A DNA stretch of 64,000 nucleotides, taken from NCBI GenBank assembly GCA_921293015.1, contig OV121091.1:6539755-6603754 (forward strand), given 5' to 3'. The position numbers and the translations under genes were made by a program. Below, piece by piece: positions 12,358 to 26,553 of this stretch. The DNA is from Phorcus lineatus. Lineage: Eukaryota > Mollusca > Gastropoda > Trochida > Trochidae. Within the stretch, counting starts at the first letter, position 1; every line of letters starts with the position of its first letter. The notes beneath the pieces were generated by a model. It had not been told where the DNA came from and made no database searches. It saw nothing but the letters and a program-made list of their open reading frames with translations.

Positions 12358-14910
12358 TGAGTTGCTCATACACGGTACTAATGTAAGACCTTTTTATGAA
12401 CTGAAAAAGGCAATGGGTAAAAAGTACAATTATGAATGCCTGAAAAATTTATATTTTAACCCTTCTCACTTTAGATTTCCAAAGTGCAAAATTGTTGATT
12501 TCAACTTCACCTCTAAGTGGTTAATTGTTTTAAGAAATGGTGGATTCAACTTCTACCATTTTTGTGTTATATTAGATTGATTAGATTTGGTGTGTCGTTA
12601 CTTTTTCACTTCAGTTTATGTCTTGAAAGAAGCATTTCGCGGGCGCTTGAATCAAAGTATTTTCCCAAACCCGAAATGTTATAGTCAGTATCAAGACACC
12701 AACAGACAATAAGGTAAACAGATTTAACCATAGTAAAATCTGTCGGGATAGTAAGGATGGCTGGATACGCCAAGTGACGCTGAAACAATTCTAACATTTG
12801 CTCGCGTAATAATTCAAAGTACTATTAGGGGTTTGCTAACGGCAAGGAAATATGAAATATGAATATGGAAATGAACATGATATCGCGTTGCCTATCCGGA
12901 GTGTTATTCGCGAAACCCCTATTACGCGCCACGTCGGAAACATTTAGATTTGAGTGTCTTTGACACATGCCATCATGTCGTCGCAAAATTCCACACCTCC
13001 AAATTGATGCCAATTTTCTCATCACATACGACAAAGGACTGTTATAACATAATGCGTTTCAATAACGATACAATTATCAAGCTTTTATGTCACGTCGGCT
13101 GAACCTAGAACTATGTACTATACTTATACTGGTATTTCTGAATGGTAAAATTTCATGACGTTTTGACCTTTGACTCTTTGTTCAAATTTGGTACATAATT
13201 TGATTGCCTTTGTGACATTTCTGGCAATGTCATCATCCATTTTGAACTTCATCGAAGCCGTTAGCACAGTTTTACAGAAGCGTTAAAATGTTTACAAGAT
13301 TATTCTTGTGAACAAGTTGTGGGGTATTTCGTCTATTCTTGTCAATATTAGATTCAAAGAGTTGGGACTCACATTTCCTCCAACCTAAGTGCTTATGAAC
13401 CTTCGTAGTCGAGGAATGTTGTAAGTAAGACCTTATTTACTTGAAGACTGTTGTTAATCCTAAAAGGGTATGAGTAAAATAAACTCCATTTGTCTTAATG
13501 AGTGTAAAAGTTCCCAAGGTAATCTCAACACAACTGTTCAAGGATCGATATATCCGAAGAAAAGTAAGAAAAGAATTACTATCAATCGTATCTTCTCACC
13601 ACATGTATAGATATGAATGCATGAATGCTAGGGTCTTGATGACAGACTTTTAGTAACTCCAGCATTCTGTCAGTGGACAGTACCCAGACAGTGTGGGCCA
13701 AAGCTCCTCGGACTGACCAGAACTGAACGGAACCATTCTACTTCAGGACTTGACAATCATAGGATAATTTCTTGACATTCTGTAATGGGATACTGCTGGT
13801 AAAATATCAAGTGTTAGTCCGTTGACGATCACCTTTTAACAAAGAAGTTTAATTGATGCTTTCGAGTGTCACAGAGGGGCACGGCTATCTCACTTTACAA
13901 GACGTGATCAAGTATGGCGGACTAGTGTATCCACGACCGGCCATCACCTTTATTCCGAACCTTTTCCACTCCACACTGGGTAATCTTAAACCAAATTAAC
14001 AGACACTCTTACAAAATCGCCAGCCATGAAATTGTACCGTCACAAAGATTTACCCCTTGTGCAAAGATTTGCCTAGAGGCAAAATGGCATTTCATAGCGC
14101 AGACGACATTTACAATCGTCGCGACCAATCAAAAGCGTCGTGCTCTCAGTGTCGTCCAATCAGAGCCAATTTTGCATGGATATTTCATTTTTTGGATCAT
14201 TATAGTTTAATAGCTAAGTCATCTCAAGTGAACATTCGTTGCGTGCCGGTACTTCTTCGTTTTGTATCTAAAAACAGAACAACATCATTGTAACGACCCC
14301 CGGATATCGGTTTGCATTCCGTGGATGAGTTAGCTGATTGAAAAGCATTCCTACTTATCATTTTGCAAATAGTTTCTTAATCCTTGGACTTCTTTGTTTA
14401 TCTGGAAAAATAAACGTATTTCAAGAAATCCATATCCTGATTAGATTGATGTGCGGGCAGCATAACATGTTTAGGTTTTTTTTAAATTCAAAAACAACGA
14501 GCTCTTCAAAATGTATCATAAAACAGTTTAAACTCCAGTTTTTGAAAAAAAGAGACATCTGATTTCTTTGTATTTTTTAAGTGAAAAACTCTAAGATTTT
14601 CATTTCACCTGTTGCAGTTGACCAAACAATAGGCTAGCATCCTCCTAGCTACTTATAAGATGGAGACTAGAAAGAGACTGCAATCACGTGACTAATACTC
14701 GTGACATTTATGCGTGACTGGGTGGACACTTATCTCATAGTTGAATGTTTAAACAACATAAAAGTTTGGTTTCATCCTCGACGATGTGTTCAGATATGGA
14801 TTTTGTTTATCACAAATATGTGTAATGACGACTTAAAGAGATTTGACATAAATCTAACGTCATAAGAAAGTTGTAATGACTATATCAAAACGACGAAAAA
14901 AGTTATATAC
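12358..14910. other. Non-coding stretch, nothing recognised
   Basis: Unique-looking sequence. The part at about 13670-14180 is a little GC-richer. No exon, RNA gene or repeat was recognised. Confidence 0.5.
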
Positions 14911-14914
14911 TTAA

Positions 14915-15499
14915 ACGCACTAGTGCACGCCAATATTTCGTAAACACAACGAATGCACATATACTGCATATCTCTCGATATTACTCACTATCCTCACTCA
15001 AGTAATCTACCTCGTACAAATATTTACGTATTCAGGTAGTAAAGTGGATTTTTAAAGGCCGGAGGTATTTAATGTTACGTTACATTAAATCCGCATGAAC
15101 TACGATATCGGAAATATTAGAATTTTGCTCATAACCAGATAAGCGGAAACGGCAGCCTCTATGGCCAATCTAATAACAATGCCAATACTGTGTTATTAAA
15201 TCGGTTAATTTACAACATTGCTTTCATAAAACAGTTTAGGTAAAATCAATAGTTCCACACAGTTCTAGTTCCGCCGTTTCCAAGTGTCAATAATTTTCTC
15301 CGTTTTGTGCACAGCTAACCATAGAATTTTATATGTCCAAGCCGACAGCGGCTATCTTAACGTTTTCATTGTTGATTGCAGGTAAATTGTAAAGAAGGTT
15401 TAGTATTTTATTGCATCGATAAAAAGTTTAAGTGAATGCATAAGTCCTCGTAAACCTAAAAATAGTCAATTTAAACCGTAAAAGCGTGCACTAGTGCCT
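14915..15499. mobile_element. TTAA-flanked MITE, copy 2 (longer form)
   Basis: Second copy of the element at 2537-2904, in the same orientation. The left end follows TTAA (14911-14914); the right flank is TTGA (15500-15503), one substitution from TTAA. The terminal inverted repeats share GCACTAGTGCACGC (14917-14930 and the complement of 15484-15497), better preserved than in copy 1. It carries about 150 bp (roughly 14960-15110) absent from copy 1. This may be the fuller ancestral form or a later insertion. No coding capacity is seen. Confidence 0.75.
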
Positions 15500-15503
15500 T
15501 TGA

Positions 15504-18500
15504 TATAAAGTGCCTAAATAATATACTATTCCTTTACATGGGAGTATTTAAATTTGGAAGTTAGCAGGGGCCAAGATTGTGGTTTTTCATATTCTATTTT
15601 TATATGTTTTTTCAGTCACTAGAGTCTTTCAACTTATAAACTTTGTTACATTATATCTAAAATTCGTCCAAAAACGCACTCTCTGGACTATTGATCACCT
15701 CACCTGACGTTTAACATAAATTAACGCATGTTTAGGAAGGTAAAGTTGGACTAAAACACGGATTAAAAAAGAGTTGTTCAATCGATGACAAGCCTTGAGA
15801 TGATGACAATCCCTGTAAAGTTTAAATTGGACACCGATTTGAGTTTATTTACAAAACATGAAACGTACACTGGACAGTCACTGGCAGAGTGTTTACCTAC
15901 ATGCTGGTCCATGGAACTAATCAGGCAAAAGATCAGTAACGGAAAGAGAATGCGTTCGTCTAAATCATAGAAATAAAAATCTTCTTGCGACGAAGAACCA
16001 TAGTGTTCTTCCGTTCCGGGATTGTGATATCAACCAACAGTGATGTGATAACTCCTTGTCAATTTAAATGCAGGAGCAATGCCGGGGTTTTTTTAATCAA
16101 ATAAATATTTGTTTATGGAACAAACACCTTTTTCTTATGTAAGTTTAAGCAGTTTTTTTATGTTATAACATAGAGGTCACAACCAACATCGATAATCAGC
16201 AGTTGTTACAAAAAATCGTTTTTTTTTTGTAAAATGTGTATTCATCACAAGTTAATAATAAAGAAGTAAAAAGTTCTACTCTGTGTATAGAATGTCTAAC
16301 GTCTACATCTGTGTAATTACCTTTTCGTTATTTCAGTTTCAAAAGTGATAACTTGCTTTGTCTTCAGTTTGCGTTTGAAGGTTAAATACATTTTTTTATT
16401 CGTTATTGCTTCAAAATTCACATTATGAACCTCATTTGAAAATATATGCCATCTTTACTACATTTGCAGAAATTATATTTTAAAGATGATAGCAAATTTC
16501 CACAACACAACGTCTAAGTTTTTGTCAGATGAAAAAGCGTTTTCCAAATCAATTTGCAATTAAAATGCAATTGAAAATACTTTAAAAGTCCTACCAATCA
16601 TTATGAATAAAAAAAGTTTTAAATGTTCGCTCTTATTTTATATAGACATTTTTAATGATTTTGGTCAAAGTTTTTAAAACATTTAAAACAAAACTTGCCA
16701 AATCATCTCAATGACTCACTAAGATTCTTGTTGCACGTGTTATGCTGGCTATATCTGTGCGAGGAGTTTATAGCTGCTGATATATGGAGGACAACTACTT
16801 CACACTGACAGAAGGCCCTCAGTCGACGGATGATTAAACATGCGTCACGATAGTGCTTACTATCGTAGCACTTCTCAAGACACTTGAACGTGTTACACAG
16901 GTGTTGGAAAGTGCAAAGTGTCATATTTTACAAGTTTGAGATTTGTTCAGAAATAGAAGCTTTAAGTTTTTAAACTGAATTTAATTTAAATCATCTACGG
17001 AACAGTAGGCTACAGTCGTTTTCAAATAAAGAAATTATAGAGTATAACCCATTTTGTGAATTGAAGGGACTAGTGAACATTATTCATATTTTTTAGACTT
17101 TTTGGGTAAGGATGATATTTTAGGAACATTAATGGTGATAAGAGTATGATGAATGTACAAAAATGAATATCCGTTCAAAATATATTACGCAAAAATGGCC
17201 GTATGTGCCCTGTCTCTAAGGCTTTCGAATAACGAAGTTCATGCAGTCGGATGGCTTACGTAACATAATCTTACTATTTACTTATCGTGTGATCACCTAA
17301 TTTCTTCTTAAAAGTTAAACGCGTTTATAACATATGATTTATAACATGGATTAGGTATAACAAAGACTGAAAGTCAATCAAATGTTCTTACTTCTGAATG
17401 CTTAGGTAAGTCATGTGACAGCTTTGATAAAAAGTACTTTAATTTTCACTTATTTCAAACTTAAACTTTCTGCTAATTCATATTTCTTTACAGCGGAATC
17501 AAATGTGACATGTTATTCAAAATGCTGTCATCAGTTGTCTATATCTTGATTGATGTACTTCCACAAGCAGAATAGAGTTACTTCCCTTACATTGGCAAGA
17601 ATTGGTTCATGAGTCTAGGCGTTCGCGTTCATATCCATATTTAACATTTCGTGTTCACAAATAATTTGTTATCATAATCGGTTTGTTTGTCACACCAGCG
17701 TTTAACTGCATGGACATTAAGAAACGTAAAAAAAATTTTTTTTTACAAAGGATTATTTTTACTTCGTGCATTGAGTGATCTACTTCCGTTACCTGTATCG
17801 GTTAATCTAAGACTGGATACGTGCAAGGGTTGCCATTTGATAAAGAAAGTTTGCTCAACATGTTTAAGAAATATAATGATCGACAAAACACTGATAGCAT
17901 TCAGGATATGATATGTGTTTCAACTATCATGTTTATTTCTTGCTCAATTTTTACTGTGCATTCCAATTGATGTCTCATGGGCAAAGAAACATGGAGAAGG
18001 TACATCTTATGATATGAAGTTTCCTTAAAACGTTTTATACTATGAAACATAATAAAAATGTTAAAAATTCTTAGGCATAAATGATGAGTAGAATATATCT
18101 TAAAACTTTGTGTCATGTTATATGGATAAGAAGAATCCCTTTGGCTCAAACAATTCCAATTTGATGATATAAAGACGTTGAAAACATAAGTTATCTGAGG
18201 AACACGGAGACGTCCATTCTCTGTAGGCATTTATCCAACAATCAATCAACACTAGACAAATATATTCCTTAATGATAATGCTAAAATTGTTTCGTGCGAG
18301 TATTTTAACTGGTTGTTTTGTCTTTTAAACCTTGATGTGTGCGCTAAAACCTATACCAATACTAATGTACGTGGTATCGCGGTTCTCCTGGGAATGATAT
18401 GATATCACGATACCCCCTCCCCTTCATTTGGTGAAACGATTAAAATCACTGAATGTCAGTGGTGATCAACGTTTTTTCGAAACTCTTTTTCCTGTCATGA

Positions 18501-21190
18501 GATGATGATTTTGAATTATCAAATTAATCATCACTAACTTAACCATCAGAACCAACTTGTTTTTTGTTTTTATTTTTTAAAATTATCATTTTAAAAATAG
18601 CCCTTGCAACATTTAACTGACCACTTCGTCATCTCCATCAGAGGAAATAGCGTTGTACTGAGCATGTAATAATACGCGAAAACGTTAGCTTGAAATAGGT
18701 AGAATAGGTTTTTAGAAAAATTAGCCTATGTTGTTTATAGTAATATTGTTTCGGCAATCGTGATACGATGAAAACACTGTGACTTTATCAAAGACGGTCC
18801 CTCCCCACATGCAGAGGTTACTCACGTCATGTCCTTCAATGTTAACCTCTGTTTGAAGTCGAACGCTTTCTGGCCTATAGAAATGGAGAAGTCTGATTAG
18901 ACGCAATCAAAACTGGTAGCGCAATCAGCGTCGCCGTTTCAATAGTTATAATTCGCTAATCTGATTCTCAGTTATTTAGGTATGATTAGGGGAAATTACA
19001 AGTTATTCAACTGTGCACAAGAGTCGTTTAGCAGAATACGGTGATGTAATATGGCGAGTGGGCTTGGCATCAGCCTTGAGTGCAATGAACAAATGTTCTT
19101 TACTAGAAGTTTTTCATTGACTAAAATTAGGAAGGTAAATTATGTTGCAATTTTTTGGCTTTAGGGGATTCAGCAGAAACTAACAGAGGTCAAGATACCA
19201 GCACGTTTTAGCTTGTGCTTCCTGTGTGGGTAGAGATGAATCTAACACGACTGTTCTCTTTAATTCTTGTCTCGGGATATAACGGACTGAATAATCTGAC
19301 GCATGAACTGAACTGATACTGTAATATAGAAATACATTCTACATATACCCCATGCCGTATTTCGTAATGGTCACTCAAAACGTTCGGTCACTATTTCCTC
19401 ACTATATATTCAACATATATATCAAAATATGTGGTTCATCTAACATGTGAGACGTTTAAAGGAAATGTTGTCGGTTTGACAGTGGCAATACACCTACATT
19501 TCCATTCTCAGCTCACACGGGTATTCCCGTCCCACATATGTAAAACGTGTTTTCATTGGCTGACGGACCTGCCATTCAAAATACTAGTACCGCCTACTGT
19601 CTTATGCCAAACCCCTTTCCATGTTTTCCATCTCGACTGAAATCATCCCATAAAATAGCCAGACGTTGTCTAGCCCCATAAATTGAAACACAAACACTTC
19701 GCATCAACAGAATGGTTTATGACGAGTCTCTCCAAGCTATGGAACATTACTACACATTCACGGTGCATACAATATCACGTACAAACCATCCACGAATAGG
19801 AGATGGACCAGAAAGAGCCAATTCTATAGCAATAACGCTTATGGGGAAAGTACAACTATTTCAACTTGTCTAGACGAGCGCGTACACAGGGTATGGGGTG
19901 CTTTAAAAATATATCTGACAAATATACGGAATAAGCCTTCACCATTTCATAACAACTCATTTTATAGTTGAATTTATGAAAAAAATCGATTCCGTAAATA
20001 TTTTTTAAAAAATCATATTACCTCTACCATATAAATGTTCATACATCGAATGGTAATAATATTTTTCTTTAATTTATATTTATGTTATTCATGTTTTAGA
20101 TTTTCGATTTGTAAATATTTACTCGCTCGTGAAAAGTTACAGAACATATTTCCCCAGTATTTATATCTTCAAAAGACAAACAGATTCAAAAACTAATATT
20201 TCACAATTTATGATAGAAAAAGTTGCAGATAAGATGTTCAAACGTCATGGTAAAAATAATACACTCCTTAAACATTTATTGACAATAAAAATGTTTGTCC
20301 CGACTCAGTGTTAAAAACTATTAAATGTTTATGTGTATGGTAAGAAAAGAAATACTAGTTTATGACAGTGGTATGTAATTACTTCTCTAGTTTATACCTA
20401 TCCCGTATACTTATCACAAAGATTACTCATCGATAAGTTATGGACCTAAAAATGACCGCGGCCCTTTGCTAACAATTAAACTACCTTAAACACTACAACA
20501 AAATTCGAGATAAGAACGGTCCCAGTTTTACAATGTGTGAAATTCCGTTTACATTAATACCAACGGAATCCAAGGGGCTCGGTTTACATGGACTTGTTGT
20601 AATTACATGGGACTTTATGGCTTTCCTGTTACTTTACACACTTGTAAAATTTCATTGGGTCATAAAATGTAATTGAACTGTGTCCCCAACACTAATTATG
20701 AGCCTCCAAAGGCTTGGCTAAACGGTGATGTGTACTAATGAATATCTGGCTTGATATCTTGGAATCATACAGAAATCTAGGGTCTCATGTCCTGTGACCA
20801 AGGCTATTCGGTTTCTTTCAATGCTATAAGTATTGAATTGTTTAGTCCATAAATTATACAATGTAATTTTTCGTAATCTTCAAAAATGATTATGGAATTT
20901 TAAATACAGATTTGTTTGCTCTCCCCTCTTTCCTTCTGTCTATCATTCTCAGTGTCTGTTTCTGTCCTTTACTCGTAATCATACAAGCAGTTGGATCTAT
21001 AGATCTCTTACTATTACCATGAGTCATGCTATTATAACTGTCAACAACCGAATAACGATTAGATATATCCACGAATTTATGTTGATTTCGTTAGTTTATT
21101 TCTATCGTGTAGTAATATAGCTGCCTTATCTAATTATACCCTCTTTGTTTACGTTGATGAAACGCAATCATAATTGTTAATCGTCGCTTT
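15504..21190. other. Long AT-rich non-coding stretch
   Basis: No exon, RNA gene or repeat family recognised over about 5.7 kb. A consensus donor (TTAG followed by gtaagt) occurs at 17405/17406 but the preceding sequence does not look like an exon. Frames are short and stop-rich throughout, including the 109-codon minus frame at 17901-18230, whose translation is unlike any family I know. Confidence 0.5.
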
Positions 21191-21193
21191 AAG

Positions 21194-21235
21194 ATCACTC
21201 TTTAAGCAGCTATCATCACTCTTTAAGAAGCTATC
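21194..21235 (+). repeat. Two-copy tandem duplication, 21-bp period
   Basis: ATCACTCTTTAAGCAGCT at 21194 is repeated 21 bp later as ATCACTCTTTAAGAAGCT, differing at one base. It is a small local duplication with no coding potential. Confidence 0.8.
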
Positions 21236-24215
21236 TTGTAGTGTCCATCAAAGAGGGTTAGTCATGAGGTGAGTCTAATTAGTCATTTTCCAAATTGAAA
21301 CTGGGAATCACGTTTATGTTGTTCCTGTTGAAATGTATTTTACTCTATGGTATCTATCAGACTTAATAAAAACCACAGTTTAATTGTGTGAATTCTTACT
21401 TTAGAATCGATAGTTAAATAATTTTCTTAGCAATTTGGCTTCTATGCAAAGCTGACAGAAATAATAGTTACTCGGCGTTTTGAATGACAATTGCAACACT
21501 ATATTTTTATAAACAAAAATGGTGAAAATATAATCTTTTAAAAAGCTTTTAATAATGATAAAATGTCAGAATTTTACCAAAAGTTTCAGCAGCAGCAGTT
21601 ATATCCCCGTCTGTATTCATCAGGAGAAATTGATACCAATGTCCATAAAAATGAAAGTCTCGATTGTTATACCTATGCATCTATTTGATATATTCAAATA
21701 TCAATGAATTTGTTGTCACATTTTACTCCGAAAAAATATCATTGAATCATCATTTCATTATTGAAAAAACCGTTCATGAAGGTACGATTAGTAGTTCTTA
21801 ACGCCGATACTGTTGTTGGCTTAGAGTGTGTATTTTATACGTATAATGAACATATTACAATATTCTCCAAGATCAAAAAGCTGCTGACAAAGGTTGATTA
21901 TATTTTGGCAGTCCGCCTATAAAGCAGCATAATTTTTCTAAGGAACGCTTTCGAGTTAATCATATTTGTCACGCCTCGGACATAATGCACGTTACTGTGC
22001 TGAAATCATTTACGCTAGTTCATATTTCAAGAATAACAAATCGTCGCATACAAGATTGCAAACTCCTAATAGAATTCTTAACTATTTGCCTTCCCTCCCC
22101 TAGGCATCGAACATGAAAGGCCGACAGACGACGCTTGGGTGATTATAACTAGTTGCGTGGAAGACATGTTTATATGGCAGAATAGCTTTTGTGGTGTTTG
22201 ACTCGAAACTCAATCTTGTCAACGCGGAGTCGTTATACAGGAAAAGCCCTGAGATTGGTTTATCTCACAGTTTCCGCACATATTCTTGTGAAAACTCGAC
22301 CTGTCAAGACTCTGTTATTACTCCTGTTAGGTATACCCCTAAGGGTCTTGCCATGAAAAGACCTTTCAGTTTGGTACAGTTCTGACCGAAACCATGTAAC
22401 TAATACATGTTAATTTCATGACATTGTATGACAAACCGTTTGGCATCTTTCCTTGGCGCAAGGAATATGTTATTTAATTGCAAGCTTCGTGTCCGAAACT
22501 AAGAAGTCATAACCTACGAAATATAACCTTTTATTATCAAAATCCCAAAGATAGGTATGGGCTTTGAAATTGCGATGTTCGCCATGTTTTTGGAAAACAC
22601 TAATCCTACCGCCCATAAATGTCCCCATTTTGAAAGACTTCGTATATATGTTGCGATTTCAATGGAGTCCTGTGCTTAGTTATGTAACAAATTTGCAACT
22701 TTTATCGGACATTGATCAATCTTAGATCTGAAAACGTCCACATACTCCAAGGTCACTAGCCAAGGTCACTGTTGACGTTGCACGTCCATTCATGCCACCG
22801 GCTGTGAGTTATGACACTGGAGATGTTTATTGGTGTTTTATGGCTGCATGCATTAGCACATCCGTCTTAACAGAACCCTGGAGACGTGGGATAAGCTTGT
22901 ATTATATTAACGCTTATATATCTCTTATTATCTCTTCTATTTTTTGTCTTGTAAAAATATTGTTCTTAATTGCATTCATTTTATGTCTGCGACACCCCAG
23001 AACTAAAGCCAAGTCATTCCTTATCACGTGTTTTTCGTATCTGAGAAGTAGTGAAGCAATGTGAAGAGATGCCTTGATAAAGAGAATACGTATAGCTTAT
23101 TAATAGTTCTCATGGGAAAGTGATCATGTATTGAAAGACGTGGAATAATATTTGCCATATATGGACACACGTGACACCGAATGCCACCCCAAAATTCAAT
23201 TTTAAGTAAACAACTTTAATCGTTGAACATCTATTCTTTCTATCAAACATATTTGAAATACACCGCGGGAATCCTGCCACACTGTGTACTGATGTATCAT
23301 ATCATTGAAACTTAAATGTTCCTTCGATATAACATCAAGTTCCAATAGTCAATTTAACCACCAGATGATAAATTAAATTGAAAAAGGTGGTCGGAATATC
23401 CCAGCATCAGTCTGGTTGGTTGGTGTGTGTTTTCAAGTTTTTTTTATTGATCTTTGGACGAGCTTTGTGTTCAAATCGTTTCAAAAAGTTTCAGTATAGC
23501 AAATCAACACCAAACATCTAAGAAGTGTTCATGACTTCATGAGATATGACTTGTTTAAGTTGTATTCTAGAAGTTTCTTGATATGCTTGAGAACGGTATA
23601 AGTATCTATACCGAAACGTCGCCATTGTGAAAATAAAGAAGTTGTACATCCATAAAATATCCTTGTCTTCCTTAATGAAATTTGCCTCTGTGTACCCAGC
23701 TGTAAAGTTGCTACCAGGGAGGATGGAACGTTAAGTAGTGGTCAGCATGTTCTGGAGTAGTTTTGAAGCCGTAGTATCCGTTTATCCTCAACAAAATTAT
23801 GTATCGTGATTACTTTGAAAGGTGTGAAAGGCATTCTCTTGAATTTCTTGAAAGAAAACATAACTTTGGTAAACAAGCTGAATGTTAATAAAGAGATCTC
23901 GAACTAATGAAATGTTACAAGTTGAACACATATTTTGAGATATCACAAACATTATTTCCCCCCTCAATAATTAGTCAATCTAACACATATGATTTATTTC
24001 AAACAAAAGTTGCAATTGCTCTGATTGAAGTTTCTCTTCAGGACTTTTCCTGTTAAAACGTCTGTACTATCGACTGACTCTTAAATCCACTAGATGCTCT
24101 GTTTTGGCTACTTAAAGGGGTAAGTGTGCTCCGCTCAATGAAGTCGTTATTTACGCAATACGCCGGGAGTTCAACCATGTTTGTTTTAGCTTATATCAGA
24201 TTTGGGCGATTTCGG
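21236..24215. other. Non-coding stretch, nothing recognised
   Basis: AT-rich sequence without a recognised exon, RNA gene or repeat. The 90-codon open frame at 22792-23064 is hydrophobic but matches nothing known to me and lacks splice or promoter context. Confidence 0.5.
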
Positions 24216-24395
24216 TTAAACGTTGGTACAATGCCCTCGCTAAACATACCCATGGCCCCCCTGACCCCTAAACCACGACCAGTGTCGGAGCAAGGCGCCG
24301 TACGTGGGCTTTCAATGGCCCCTTCACATCCGGGGCTGCCAGACATGCGATAGGGGGCGCAAGTTCATGGGAGGGCGGTAACGGCAACTGAAATT
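24216..24395. other. GC-rich islet of unknown nature
   Basis: About 180 bp strongly enriched in G and C inside AT-rich DNA, with open frames on both strands: + strand 24126-24353, and a minus frame rich in Gly, Arg and Pro. Just downstream the strings TTTATACGCCCCT and TATATACGCCCCT are repeated about 43 bp apart (24430-24480). Neither translation is recognisable. It may be a decayed exon or retroelement piece, or a regulatory element. Confidence 0.3.
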
Positions 24396-24484
24396 CGCTC
24401 AGAAAGTAGAGAGTAGTATATGGGTTTATACGCCCCTGCTATTGCCTACATGGTAGATATGTGGGTATATACGCCCCTTATATT

Positions 24485-25575
24485 ATCGATGCATTTGGAA
24501 TATATAAAACTCTATTTCAAATGTATAAAGCTTTAGCGACGTTATTGTGCATAGATTAGAAAAGCTTAGAAACGTACATTTGATAAAAAGAAAATTTCTA
24601 AAATATTTATTTTTGCAAATGCGAAAATGATTGAAACATATGATGAAAAAATCTACTTTATGGTGCTCGTTATAAACGTGTTAAAATTCCGTGGTCTTTA
24701 TAGAAATTGGATTAATAGAACATTCTCTTAGCATACAATGTTAATTTAAATGGAAATCGATTCTGTAGTTTACTTTGTTCAGATTGTAAATATCTGAAAT
24801 TTAACCCTTATTGTTAGCGAATTCACAATTTCGGAAACATTTCTGTCATCGCGGAATATCCATCTCGTGTAATAAATAATTCGCTGCTTTCTCCCGGTTT
24901 TCTCAAAGTTTACTTCTTTTACACCTCGGATGTTTGCAGTGTAGTAAAACCATAAACCAATCTACGTTGGCTTCATGTATCGGAAGATGATATATGGTCA
25001 AATTACACACCTCGCTTTTATGCAATATCTCGCATTGGTAAGTTTCAAAGTGCCTCCTTGAGGTGATATGTGGCAGTGGAGAATTTTTCAATGGTCTATA
25101 TCAGAAGGAAGGATATTTCAGAAAACTAAACTAACGGAAAAAAAGTCTTCTCCAATCATCGTTAATTCGACGGTGACTTTGCACCCCTTTGGTAGCGAAA
25201 AATAGAAGAGTATAGGGTGCAAAAGGTTTTGTCAATACTAAACATCGAATTCAAAATCCTTAATAACAAAAGTTTTGCATAACATGTACCTTCAGATTCA
25301 TATTTTGTTACAATTATATTTGAAGTTATATAAATTCCATTATCTTGAGTTCAGTATTTGTCAAATAACTTAAAACGTTACCCTCTCTCACGTACACGCA
25401 AATCATACCCATTGTTCTTTATCTTTGTTAGAAACACACAAAAACCCAACATAAAGAGTAAAAATTCTTATCACACGAAAGCGATCCATAAGAATAAAGA
25501 ATTAATATAAAAGCGAATTGAGAGTCGTTTTGATTTTAAGGTGCGAATTGCAGCGTATATGACTATCTGTTAGGA
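24485..25575. other. Non-coding stretch, nothing recognised
   Basis: AT-rich, stop-dense, no repeat family or RNA gene seen. Confidence 0.5.
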
Positions 25576-25581
25576 AAATTC

Positions 25582-25614
25582 AAGATGGCGGACCCAGACA
25601 ACTAAAATGGCGGC
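25582..25614 (+). promoter_or_regulatory. Pair of YY1-type ATGGCGG motifs
   Basis: AAGATGGCGG at 25582-25591 and AAAATGGCGGC at 25604-25614, same orientation, 22 bp apart. AAnATGGCGGC is the classical YY1 site and often lies at or just downstream of transcription starts. Single further matches occur at about 32623, 34403 (complement strand) and 35965. No exon could be recognised downstream. Confidence 0.35.
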
Positions 25615-25619
25615 TTTTA

Positions 25620-26510
25620 GACGTCTACGATCTTCTGATGTGCTTATCTGTGGCTCTGTAATCTCCTCGCATCTGAAATGTCTCCCCTACATACAATACA
25701 AGATCTACATAGAAACGACTAGAAAACTTTCGCACCTCCAGTTTCGTCTAACACGTATTTGTGAGTGAATATTTACCAGCGAAGCCCTTTTCTCGTTTTG
25801 ATTTCGCCCATTTTCCTTTGACATCTGATACTGTTGTGCTGGTTTTATTAACTGGCACGGAAAACGGGCCAGTCGCAATCATATTCCCTAGCAGTTTTCT
25901 ATGAATCTCATAGCTGAGACATTTTCAATGTCGACGGTTACTCTATATTGTATATTGTATTGCAGATACACTCTATACTATTATATTGGTATTATTTTGT
26001 TTTAAGATGTCAAAGGTAAAGATTAGGCCTATGTCAGCCTGTATGGCTTATGGTGAAACAACTAGAAGTTCGCTGACAGTTTTTAAAAGTGTTTGTCAAT
26101 CGAACGTTAATTACATATGTATAAAATAGCTCCGACAAGCTCCGGCATTTGTACCACTTTCAGTTGCACCTTTATAAGTGTTGCAAAGGCCAGGACACAA
26201 ACACATTATGAAATCTATTTCTTAAAACAGATTTATTTCTTTTCCATTTTCATTTCTCAAAGTTTCAAGCTGCTTACATACATGCCATACATCTAGGTAA
26301 AGTATCCACTCATACATTTGCATATGCATATCTTCATTTCTTCAGTTTGAACTGTGTTTTATAAACAGGGTGAGGATGACAATTGTATATTATATCTGTA
26401 TCAAAATATTATTCAAATTTTTAATTCAAGCCATTAAAGTAGATACCGTGACAGTTGCACATCACTGTTACATTTATCATATCTACCATGACAAATTATA
26501 ATATACACTT
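25620..26510. other. Non-coding stretch, nothing recognised
   Basis: AT-rich sequence, no recognised exon, RNA gene or repeat family. Confidence 0.5.
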
Positions 26511-26553
26511 AATATTAATATTAATATTAATATTAATATTAATATTAATATTA
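26511..26553. repeat. AATATT hexanucleotide microsatellite
   Basis: About seven perfect tandem copies of the self-complementary hexamer AATATT (43 bp). Confidence 0.9.

Noticed and set aside
14708..14725. Gli-like site TGGGTGGAC
   Set aside because: One mismatch from the consensus and isolated; not distinguishable from chance.
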